Shown here one piece after another: positions 34,605 to 41,253 of a stretch of DNA of 64,000 nt. The stretch covers positions 136,082 through 200,081 of the forward strand of contig JAJEBV010000035.1 of NCBI GenBank assembly GCA_022822365.1, written 5' to 3'. Position 1 is the stretch's first letter. Each line of letters begins with the position of its first letter. The position numbers and the translations under genes were made by a program. Source of the stretch: Thermoanaerobaculia bacterium. GTDB taxonomy: Bacteria; Acidobacteriota; Thermoanaerobaculia; Multivoradales; Multivoraceae. Under the pieces are notes generated by a model. It was not told the origin of the DNA. It searched no databases and saw only the letters and a list, made by a program, of their open reading frames with translations.

Positions 34605-35813
34605 ATGAAGAACCGCCACTCCACCTCCCTCATCGTGACCGCCGCCGTCCTCGCGCTGGCCGCGCTCGCCTGCGCCCCGGCCGAGGAGGCCCCCGAACCC
34701 GTCGACCTCGAGGCGCCGCTCGCCGATCTCGCGGAAGGCTGGAACACGATCGATCCGGGCGGGACCACGACCTGCTCCGACGGTTCGCCGTTCCGGTTCT
34801 TCGTCCGCAAGGCCGATCCGACCCAGCTCGTCTTCTACCTCCAGGGCGGCGGCGGCTGCTGGACCGCCGAAACCTGCGACCCGCAGGGCCGGCCCACCTA
34901 CACGATGACCGCGATCGAGGAGATGCGCTCACCGAGCGGCACGGAACCCGAGGAAGGCGCGGCCCACGGCATCGCCGCGTTCAACCACCCGGAGAACCCG
35001 TTCGCCGACCACAGCTTCGTCTTCGTGCCCTACTGCACCGGCGACGTCCACATCGGCGACCGCGACACCGTGTACGACGTTCCGGCGACCGAAGAGGAAC
35101 CGGCGCGCCAGGTGACGATCCATCACCGCGGCTACACGAACGGCCGGGCCGCCCTCGACTGGACCTACGAGCACTTCCTCGGCCCCGAGACGGTGTTCAT
35201 CACCGGCTCGAGCGCCGGCTCGATCCCGTCGCCGGTCTACGCCCGCCACTTCGCGGAGAACTACCCGGCCGCCCGCGTCACCGCGCTGGGCGACGGCGCC
35301 GGCGGCTACCGGAACCTGACCGACAGCCGGCCGCACGAATCCTGGGGCACGCTGGCCGCGCTCTCCCACTTCGAGAACATGAACGAGGTCGACAGCGACG
35401 GATTCTCGTTCGAGTCGCTCTACATCCAGGCCGCGAAGGCCCACCCCGAGGCGATGTTCACGCGCTACGACACCGCCGAGGACGACGTCCAGCTCCAGTT
35501 CCTGCGGATCGCCGGCACGAACGTCGACGACGGCCTGCAGCCGCTGCTCGACGCGAACGAGGCGGACATCGACGCCGCCCTCGAGGGCCAGGACAACTAC
35601 CGCAGCTACATCGCGGCAGGCGAGCTGCACACGATCATGCTGCGGCCGCAGTTCTACACGTACGAGTCCGACGGCGTGCGGATCCGCGACTGGGTGGCGT
35701 CGCTCGCTGCCGGCGAGGCGGTCGACGACGTCCATTGCGGCGACTGCAGCGGGTCGCCGGAGCCGGAAAGCCGAAGTCCCGGAGACCGGCGAAGCGACCG
35801 GGCCCTAGCGTAG
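34605..35813 (+). CDS. Pectinacetylesterase-like lipoprotein hydrolase
   Basis: 402 residues from ATG 34605 (GAAGGAG just upstream). The leader VTAAVLALAALACAP carries a lipobox (LAAC-type, LAC). The domain starts WNTIDPGGTTTCSDGSPF and FFVRKADPTQLVFYLQGGGGCW, the signature of the pectinacetylesterase/Notum alpha/beta-hydrolase family. YCTGDVHIGDRD and the nucleophile segment FITGSSAGSIPSPVYA (Ser in SSAGS) follow. Late acidic and His positions (GELHTIML) could complete the triad. The C-terminus runs into Arg/Ser-rich residues before the repeat. A substrate cannot be assigned; bacterial members are not limited to pectin. Confidence 0.82.
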   Translation: MKNRHSTSLIVTAAVLALAALACAPAEEAPEPVDLEAPLADLAEGWNTIDPGGTTTCSDGSPFRFFVRKADPTQLVFYLQGGGGCWTAETCDPQGRPTYTMTAIEEMRSPSGTEPEEGAAHGIAAFNHPENPFADHSFVFVPYCTGDVHIGDRDTVYDVPATEEEPARQVTIHHRGYTNGRAALDWTYEHFLGPETVFITGSSAGSIPSPVYARHFAENYPAARVTALGDGAGGYRNLTDSRPHESWGTLAALSHFENMNEVDSDGFSFESLYIQAAKAHPEAMFTRYDTAEDDVQLQFLRIAGTNVDDGLQPLLDANEADIDAALEGQDNYRSYIAAGELHTIMLRPQFYTYESDGVRIRDWVASLAAGEAVDDVHCGDCSGSPEPESRSPGDRRSDRALA

Positions 35814-35815
35814 AA

Positions 35816-35915
35816 GGGTCGGCCTTCGGCCGGCGTTTCGAAGCCGCCTTCGGCGCGCGTTCTCGGCGGGTCAGAAGACCCGCGGCAACAGACCCGCGCA
35901 CCCAGCGGAGTCGGC
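35816..35915 (-). repeat. Dispersed palindromic repeat, copy D
   Basis: On the minus strand the order is CGCTGGGTGCGCGGGTCTG, then GCGGGTC-TTCT-GACCCGC (35883-35866), GCCGAAGGCGGC and GGCCGAAGGCCGACC. The 18-nt hairpin core is identical to the other copies. A partial second GCGGGTC arm suggests an internal rearrangement. It fills the gap after the esterase stop codon. Confidence 0.8.
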
Positions 35916-35924
35916 CGGCAGTGA

Positions 35925-37058
35925 CTACTCCGGGAACAGGCTCGGGTCGATGCCCGGGATGATCTTCAGGGCGTTGCGGAAGTAGACCTTCTCCAGCACC
36001 TCGTCGGACAGGCCGAGGCCGTACATCTTCCAGTGGGCGTGACGCTTCCGGTAGTAGTCGAAGTACTCGTCCCGCGTCTCCAGCACGCGGAAGTAGACGT
36101 GGTAGCCCTCGATCGGGTCCCACGAGTCCTTGCCCATCAGGACGCGGTCCTGGTACTTCTCCATGAAGGCGGCGCCCGTGATCGGCTGCCGGCCGAGTTC
36201 GGCGAGGACGGCCCCGAGTTCCGTGTAGACGTTCGGTAGCTCGTCGAGCAGCTTGCCGAGCCGCGCCAGGTCGTTGCCGAACCAGCCGAGATGGGCGTTG
36301 AGGAAGATCGTGTCCGGATGGTTCCGGAACAGGTTGTGCTGCTCGCTCATCGTCTGCTCGAAGGAGGCGAAGCGCTCGGGATCGTCGCGACGGCGGTTCG
36401 GGAACATCTTCAGCTCGAGCCAGCGCTCGTTGTGCTTGTCCCACGGGTCCCAGAAGGCAGACGGCTCGCCGACGTGGATCAGGACGGGGATGCCCAACTC
36501 ACCCGCCTTGTCCCACACCGGAGCGATCCGCGGATCGTCGGCCGCCACCCGCTTGCCGTGGATGTCCGTCTGGAACATGCTGAGGTTCTTGTAGATCTTG
36601 AGGCCCCGCGCGCCGGCGTCGTAGTCGGCCTGAAGCTGCGCCGCCGCTTTCTCGCCCCAGCCGGGTTCACCGATGCCCGAGAAGTCGACGTTCGCGTAGA
36701 CGACGAAGCGGTTCGGATAGCGGCCCTTGGTGGCCGCGAGGTTCGCCTTGAGGCCCTCACCCGAGCCGCCGCTCAGGTTGACGAACACGGCCATGTTCAT
36801 CGCGTCCATCTCCTTGACCATCTGGTCGATCCGGGCCGGATCCCGGGCGCGCAGGTGGCCGTGGGCGTCGACGAAGGGGAACTTTGCCCGGGTGACGGGG
36901 CCTCCCGGGACCTTGAGGGTCGAGCGCGGCTCGTAAGCCTCCACGGTCATCTCCTGACCGGCAGCCGGCAGCGCCGCTGCGAGCAGCAGGGAGGCGAGCA
37001 GTAGCCACCTCGGACCAGCGATGCGAATGGACGCGTTCGAACGATGTGTGACCGGCAT
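35925..37058 (-). CDS. Secreted amidohydrolase (amidohydrolase-2 family)
   Basis: 377 residues with a signal peptide (PRWLLLASLLLAAALPAAGQ). The TIM-barrel metal site starts with FPFVDAHGHLRARDP (HxH), followed by AVFVNLSGGSGEG, GARGLKIYKNLSM (candidate metal Lys region), PVLIHVGEPSAFWDPWDKHN and TIFLNAHLGWFGNDLARL. FMEKYQDRVLMGKDSWDP, with the late metal Asp, completes the set. These are the metal-binding positions of amidohydrolase-2/ACMSD-like hydrolases and decarboxylases. Substrate unknown. It is divergent from the membrane operon that begins at 37156. Confidence 0.87.
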   Translation of the reverse strand: MPVTHRSNASIRIAGPRWLLLASLLLAAALPAAGQEMTVEAYEPRSTLKVPGGPVTRAKFPFVDAHGHLRARDPARIDQMVKEMDAMNMAVFVNLSGGSGEGLKANLAATKGRYPNRFVVYANVDFSGIGEPGWGEKAAAQLQADYDAGARGLKIYKNLSMFQTDIHGKRVAADDPRIAPVWDKAGELGIPVLIHVGEPSAFWDPWDKHNERWLELKMFPNRRRDDPERFASFEQTMSEQHNLFRNHPDTIFLNAHLGWFGNDLARLGKLLDELPNVYTELGAVLAELGRQPITGAAFMEKYQDRVLMGKDSWDPIEGYHVYFRVLETRDEYFDYYRKRHAHWKMYGLGLSDEVLEKVYFRNALKIIPGIDPSLFPE

Positions 37059-37155
37059 GTTCTGTTCCTCAGCTTCCCTGGTGGATCGTCGAAGGCATCG
37101 AGGCCGTCGGAGTCTAAGGCATGGGACCGACAGCTACGCGCGTATACTCGCCACG

Positions 37156-37434
37156 ATGTCCATCGTGCGCGCCGCCGAGGTCGTCGTGCTGCTCTGCACC
37201 GTGTACATCGCCTGCGGGCTGGTCTTCGCGCCGCTCTTCGCCTGGCGCGGCGCCAGACGCATCGATCCCGCCGCGAAGACGGCCGGGCTCGGGTTCCGCC
37301 TGATCATCCTCCCCGGCGCCGTCGCTCTGTGGCCCGTGCTGCTTCGCCGGTGGCTCTCCGGCCGCCTGCCGCCGGTAGAGCGCAACGCGCACCGTAACGC
37401 GGCCGAACACCGCGACGAGCGGGGTTCCACATGA
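37156..37434 (+). CDS. Small membrane protein, first gene of a seven-gene operon
   Basis: 92 residues from ATG 37156 (MSIVRAAEVVVLLCTVYIAC). Two hydrophobic segments are visible: VVVLLCTVYIACGLVFAPLFAW and GLGFRLIILPGAVALWPVLLRRW. A polar His/Arg-rich tail follows. No named family is recognised. The last codons overlap the next ATG by 4 nt. Position ahead of a ferric-reductase/Rieske gene suggests a membrane redox or assembly helper. Confidence 0.65.
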   Translation: MSIVRAAEVVVLLCTVYIACGLVFAPLFAWRGARRIDPAAKTAGLGFRLIILPGAVALWPVLLRRWLSGRLPPVERNAHRNAAEHRDERGST

Positions 37435-37625
37435 CACGCGGCCTGCGCCGCGGCCACCGGCTGATCTGGGCGGTGCTGTTTCCGGTCGCGGCGATACTGC
37501 TGGCGGTGGCGTTGCTCTCAAGGCCCGAGCCACCCTTGATGGACGAGATACCCGCGGAGCGTGCGGGTGCAGCCGAGGCGGTCACCGTTACGGAGGACCC
37601 GCCGTCAGAGGATGAAGGCCCGTGA
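37431..37625 (+). CDS. Small single-pass membrane protein
   Basis: 64 residues with one helix (LIWAVLFPVAAILLAVALL) after a basic N-terminus, then an acidic, proline-rich tail (PLMDEIPAERAG; TVTEDPPSEDEGP). Both ends overlap neighbours by 4 nt, which argues strongly that it is translated as part of the operon. Function unknown; its topology suits an accessory subunit of the following reductase. Confidence 0.6.
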   Translation: MTRGLRRGHRLIWAVLFPVAAILLAVALLSRPEPPLMDEIPAERAGAAEAVTVTEDPPSEDEGP

Positions 37626-38695
37626 GCGCCGAGTACCAGGCGGTCCTCTGGAACCGCAACAAGAAGCTCTACGACCTGACGATCGCGGCCGGCGTCGTCC
37701 TGTTCCTTGGCCTCTTCGTCGGCATCGGGGTCGCGACGCGGCCACAAGCGACGATCGAGACCCTGCTGATTCGAGGGTTCGGCGCTAGCGGCCTGCTGCT
37801 GCTCCATGTCGTGCTCGCCATCGGGCCGCTCTGCCGGCTGGAGCCGCGCTTTCTGCCCCTCCTCTACAACCGCCGCCACCTCGGTGTCTGCACGTTCCTG
37901 CTGGCCCTGGCTCACGGCGGGTTCTCGATCGCCCAGTTCCATGGCCTCGGGGTCCTGAATCCACTGGTCAGCGTGCTGGCCAGCAACGGCAACTACGACA
38001 GCCTGTCCCAGTTCCCGTTCCAGGCGCTCGGCCTCCTGGCGCTGGTCATCCTGTTCCTGCTGGCGGCGACGTCGCACGACTTCTGGCTCGCGAACCTGAC
38101 GGCGCCAGTATGGAAGGCGCTTCACATGCTGGTCTACGTCGCCTACGGCCTGATCCTGGTCCATGTGGCGCTGGGCAGCCTGCAGGCTCCGGAGCGGCCG
38201 TCGGCGCTCGCCGTCCTGCTGGGCCTGGGCTTCGCCGGCATCGCCTCGTTGCACCTCGTGGCCGGCAGGCGCGAGCGCGTCCCGGCGCCGACCGCCGAGG
38301 CGGAGGGCTCCGCGGTCGACGTCTGCGCCGCCTCCGACATTCCCCTGGACCGGGCCCGGATCTTCCTCCTCAGCGGTGAGCGAGTGGCCGTGTTTCGCTA
38401 TCGCTCGGAGGACGGCGGTGAGCGAATCGCGGCCGTCTCCAACGTCTGCCAGCACCAGAACGGTCCGCTCGGCGAAGGCCGGGTCGTCGACGGCTGCATC
38501 ACCTGCCCCTGGCATGGCTACCAGTACCGGCCGGAGGACGGCTGCTCACCGGCGCCGTTCACGGAGACGATTCCGACCTTCAACGTCCGGGTCGAGCGAG
38601 ACCGGGTACTGGTGGATCCGCAACCCAACCCGCCCGGAACCCATGCCGAGCCGGCACGTCTCGGCACCGAAGCCGGCACCGGGGAGCCTTCGTGA
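37622..38695 (+). CDS. Ferric reductase-like membrane domain fused to a Rieske [2Fe-2S] domain
   Basis: 357 residues. Residues ~20-215 form about six helices with His pairs typical of ferric reductase/cytochrome b-type heme ligation (LLLHVVLAIGPLCRLEPRF, FLLALAHGGFSIAQFHG, LHMLVYVAYGLILVHVALG). After a linker, residues ~245-340 are a Rieske domain: CQHQNGPLGEG and CPWHGYQYRPEDG supply the CxH and CxxH cluster ligands. The fusion would pass electrons between membrane heme and a [2Fe-2S] centre. Partners may be the two small membrane proteins upstream and the unknown protein downstream, all with 4-nt overlaps. Confidence 0.85.
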   Translation: MSAEYQAVLWNRNKKLYDLTIAAGVVLFLGLFVGIGVATRPQATIETLLIRGFGASGLLLLHVVLAIGPLCRLEPRFLPLLYNRRHLGVCTFLLALAHGGFSIAQFHGLGVLNPLVSVLASNGNYDSLSQFPFQALGLLALVILFLLAATSHDFWLANLTAPVWKALHMLVYVAYGLILVHVALGSLQAPERPSALAVLLGLGFAGIASLHLVAGRRERVPAPTAEAEGSAVDVCAASDIPLDRARIFLLSGERVAVFRYRSEDGGERIAAVSNVCQHQNGPLGEGRVVDGCITCPWHGYQYRPEDGCSPAPFTETIPTFNVRVERDRVLVDPQPNPPGTHAEPARLGTEAGTGEPS

Positions 38696-39597
38696 CCGAG
38701 GAGCGCCAAGGCGATTTCTACGTCGGCTACGTCGACGAGACGCCGCCCGGCGTCTCGCGTTTCGCACGCCGCCTCGTGATCGGCCTCGTGCTGCTGGCCG
38801 CGGTTCTCGGCGCCGCCCTGGCGCTGCTGCTGGAACGGTTCGACGAGGGCGTGTTCGAGTACGGCACGGTACGGGACTACGAAGGCGAACTGCTCGTCGA
38901 TCCCCATCCCCGACTGCTGACGGCGGACGGACCGGCCGAGGGCTATCTGCTGGTTGGAGTCGGCAAGCAGGGACTCGACGTGGACAAAGAGCCCAGCCCG
39001 CCCTGGACACCCTCGCCATCCAGGAAGACCGGGGTTTCGGGCACGCTGATCCGGAACCCGGAAGCGGCGATGCTCGAAGTGCATTCCCTCGAGCTTCCCG
39101 AAGGAGCCGCCGAAGCTGGACCCGCCGTCGAGCCGACCTCCCCGGCCGCTCCGGCGGCCAACGGCTCGCCCCTCGACAGCGAGAGCGTCGGCCCGGAGTC
39201 CGAGGCGGCAACCATCGTCACTCGCGTACGCGGGCAGACCCTGGTGGGCGAGATCGTCGACACGAAGTGCTATCTCGGCGCCATGAAGCCGGGCCGCGGC
39301 AAACCCCACCGGGACTGCGCCTCGCTCTGCATCCGGGGCGGCATTCCGGCCGCGCTCCTCGTGCGGACGGAAGGCGGAGAGCGGCACCTCGTCCATCTGC
39401 TGAACCCGCGGGGCCAGCCGTTGGGGCGCGAGCTCCTCGAGTGGGTGGGCGAACCGGTCGAAGTCTGGGGAACCCTCAGGCGGCGCGACAACCGTCTGTT
39501 CCTGCGGACGATCACGATCAGACCGACACGCGCCCCGGCCCCATCCGTCGTCGTCCCCGCGGCGAGCGAAGCCGGGACTGCAACAGCCGATGACTGA
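38692..39597 (+). CDS. Membrane-anchored protein of unknown function
   Basis: 301 residues. One N-terminal helix (LVIGLVLLAAVLGAALALLL) anchors a periplasmic domain. It begins with a strand-rich piece (EYGTVRDYEGELLVDPHPRL), has a low-complexity middle (about 125-180, Pro/Ala/Glu) and a conserved-looking C-terminal part, LVGEIVDTKCYLGAMKPG followed by HRDCASLCIRGGIPAALLV. The Cys spacing there could bind a metal or form disulfides. It overlaps the Rieske gene by 4 nt and the next gene by 8 nt. The KCYLGAMKPG...HRDCASLC pattern recurs in proteins linked to membrane redox genes, but I know no function. Confidence 0.65.
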   Translation: MTEERQGDFYVGYVDETPPGVSRFARRLVIGLVLLAAVLGAALALLLERFDEGVFEYGTVRDYEGELLVDPHPRLLTADGPAEGYLLVGVGKQGLDVDKEPSPPWTPSPSRKTGVSGTLIRNPEAAMLEVHSLELPEGAAEAGPAVEPTSPAAPAANGSPLDSESVGPESEAATIVTRVRGQTLVGEIVDTKCYLGAMKPGRGKPHRDCASLCIRGGIPAALLVRTEGGERHLVHLLNPRGQPLGRELLEWVGEPVEVWGTLRRRDNRLFLRTITIRPTRAPAPSVVVPAASEAGTATADD

Positions 39598-40432
39598 ACC
39601 GGTACGCAGCAACGTCTCGACGACCGCTTCGAGCGTCGGCGCCGTTCCCAGCCCAGAACACCTGCCCGACGGCCAGATCGAAGCCGGCACCTACCGCCTG
39701 CGCTTCGCCCGCACCGAAGAGGACATCGACCGGCTGCTGACGCTGCGTTTCGAAGTCTTCAACCTGGAGTTGGGCGAGGGTCTCGACGAGTCGTACGACA
39801 GCGGCCGCGACACGGACGACTTCGACGCGAACTGCCACCACATGCTGGTCGAGCAGAGGGACGGCACGATGATCGGCACCTACCGGATGCAGACGGCCGC
39901 CATGGCGGCCCGCGGCAACGGTTTCTACTCGGCCATCGAGTACGACCTGGGGGCCCTGCCCGGCAGCGTCCTCGAGCAGTCGGTCGAGATCGGCCGCGCC
40001 TGCATTCACCGCAGGCACCGGAAACGGACCGTGTTGTTCCTGCTCTGGCAGGGGCTGGCCCGCTACATGGTGCACAACCGGCTCCGCTACCTGTTCGGCT
40101 GCTGCTCCCTGACCAGCCAGGACCAGGCCGCCGGCATCCGGCTCTACCGGCAGCTCGTCGCGGCGGGAAAGGTCCGGCAGGACCTGGACGTGCCGGTCCT
40201 TGAGCACGCCCGCTGCGAGGCGCCGCCCGAGGTGGTCGAGAAGCGTCCGGATGTCGAGATACCGACCCTGTTCGCGACCTATCTGCGCTATGGCGCCCTC
40301 GTCTGCAGCCGGCCGGCCATCGACCGCGACTTCAAGACGATCGACTACCTGGTCCTGATGGACACGGCCACCCTCAGCCGGCGCATCCGGCTGATCTTCG
40401 GACTCGACCAGGCGCCGGCCGTCGACACCTGA
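39590..40432 (+). CDS. OlsB-like N-acyltransferase (GNAT-type)
   Basis: 280 residues. After a variable N-terminus the domain reads YRLRFARTEEDIDRLLTLRF, EVFNLELGEGLDESYDSGRD, DFDANCHHMLV, IGTYRMQ, VEIGRACIHRRHRK and LLWQGLARYMVHNRLRYLF. This is the pattern of the ornithine/amino-acid N-acyltransferase family (OlsB), which puts a 3-hydroxyacyl chain on an amino acid. The next gene is a PlsC-type O-acyltransferase (OlsA-like), and the OlsB-OlsA pair makes ornithine-type aminolipids. The acceptor amino acid is not certain. The last residues are not conserved. Confidence 0.78.
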   Translation: MTEPVRSNVSTTASSVGAVPSPEHLPDGQIEAGTYRLRFARTEEDIDRLLTLRFEVFNLELGEGLDESYDSGRDTDDFDANCHHMLVEQRDGTMIGTYRMQTAAMAARGNGFYSAIEYDLGALPGSVLEQSVEIGRACIHRRHRKRTVLFLLWQGLARYMVHNRLRYLFGCCSLTSQDQAAGIRLYRQLVAAGKVRQDLDVPVLEHARCEAPPEVVEKRPDVEIPTLFATYLRYGALVCSRPAIDRDFKTIDYLVLMDTATLSRRIRLIFGLDQAPAVDT

Positions 40433-40437
40433 GGGGA

Positions 40438-41253
40438 ATGCGCCTCCTGCGCGTCTGCCGGCTGGCCTGGCGGGGTCCGGCGTTCCTCCTGCTCACGCTG
40501 GCCGCGTGGCTGCCGCTGTATGTCCTGAAGCCATTTCTCGTACGCCGCCGCTATCCGACCTGGCGAAAGGTCCGCTCCGGCATCATGCGCCGCTGGGGCC
40601 GCGCCTGCCTGGCCGTGCTCGGCTGCCGGGTCACGGACCGTGGCGCGCCGCCGGCGCCGCCCTGCCTGCTGGTCTCGAACCACATCTCCTACATCGACAT
40701 CCTGGTGCTCGCCGCGCACTCGCCCGCCCGCTTCGTCTCCAAGGCCGAGATCGCGGACTGGCCCCTGGCCGGCACCGTCTGCCGGACGGTCGACGTCATC
40801 TTCGTCGACCGCGGCCGGCGCCGCGACGTGACCCGCGTCGGCGAACAGATCGCCGAAGCCCTGGAGGCCGGCGACCCGGTCATCCTCTTCCCCGAAGGCA
40901 CGTCGACCCCGGGCGACGCCGTGGCCACCCTCAAACCCTCCCTGCTGGCGCCCGCCGCCGTCCAGGAGCTGCCGGTCCACTGGTCCGTTCTGCGCTACGA
41001 GACACCGGATGACGAGGATCCCGCCTTCCTGAGCGTCGCCTGGTGGGGCGAGATGCCGATGACGCCGCACGCGCCCGAGCTGCTCAAGCTCCGCCGCATC
41101 GAGTGCGAACTCGAGTTCGGAGCGGAACCCTTCCGGGCCGCCGACCGCAAGGAGCTCGCGAGCCTGCTGCGGCGGCGGATGACGGCGGCCTTCCGGCCCA
41201 TGGTCTCGAGCGCGGAGGCAGCCGCCTCGACCGGCGACCGCCGGTTCCCATGA
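40438..41253 (+). CDS. Lysophospholipid acyltransferase family protein (PlsC/OlsA-like)
   Basis: 271 residues with one or two N-terminal helices (AFLLLTLAAWLPLYVLKPFL). The acyltransferase motif I is SNHISYIDIL (NHx4D type, catalytic His and Asp) and motif III is LFPEGTSTPGD. SKAEIADWPLAGTVCRTVDVIFVDRG lies between them. It would add the second acyl chain to a lyso-lipid at the inner membrane. It follows the OlsB-like gene by 5 nt and overlaps the fusion gene by 4 nt, so aminolipid synthesis by the pair is the simplest reading. Confidence 0.85.
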   Translation: MRLLRVCRLAWRGPAFLLLTLAAWLPLYVLKPFLVRRRYPTWRKVRSGIMRRWGRACLAVLGCRVTDRGAPPAPPCLLVSNHISYIDILVLAAHSPARFVSKAEIADWPLAGTVCRTVDVIFVDRGRRRDVTRVGEQIAEALEAGDPVILFPEGTSTPGDAVATLKPSLLAPAAVQELPVHWSVLRYETPDDEDPAFLSVAWWGEMPMTPHAPELLKLRRIECELEFGAEPFRAADRKELASLLRRRMTAAFRPMVSSAEAAASTGDRRFP

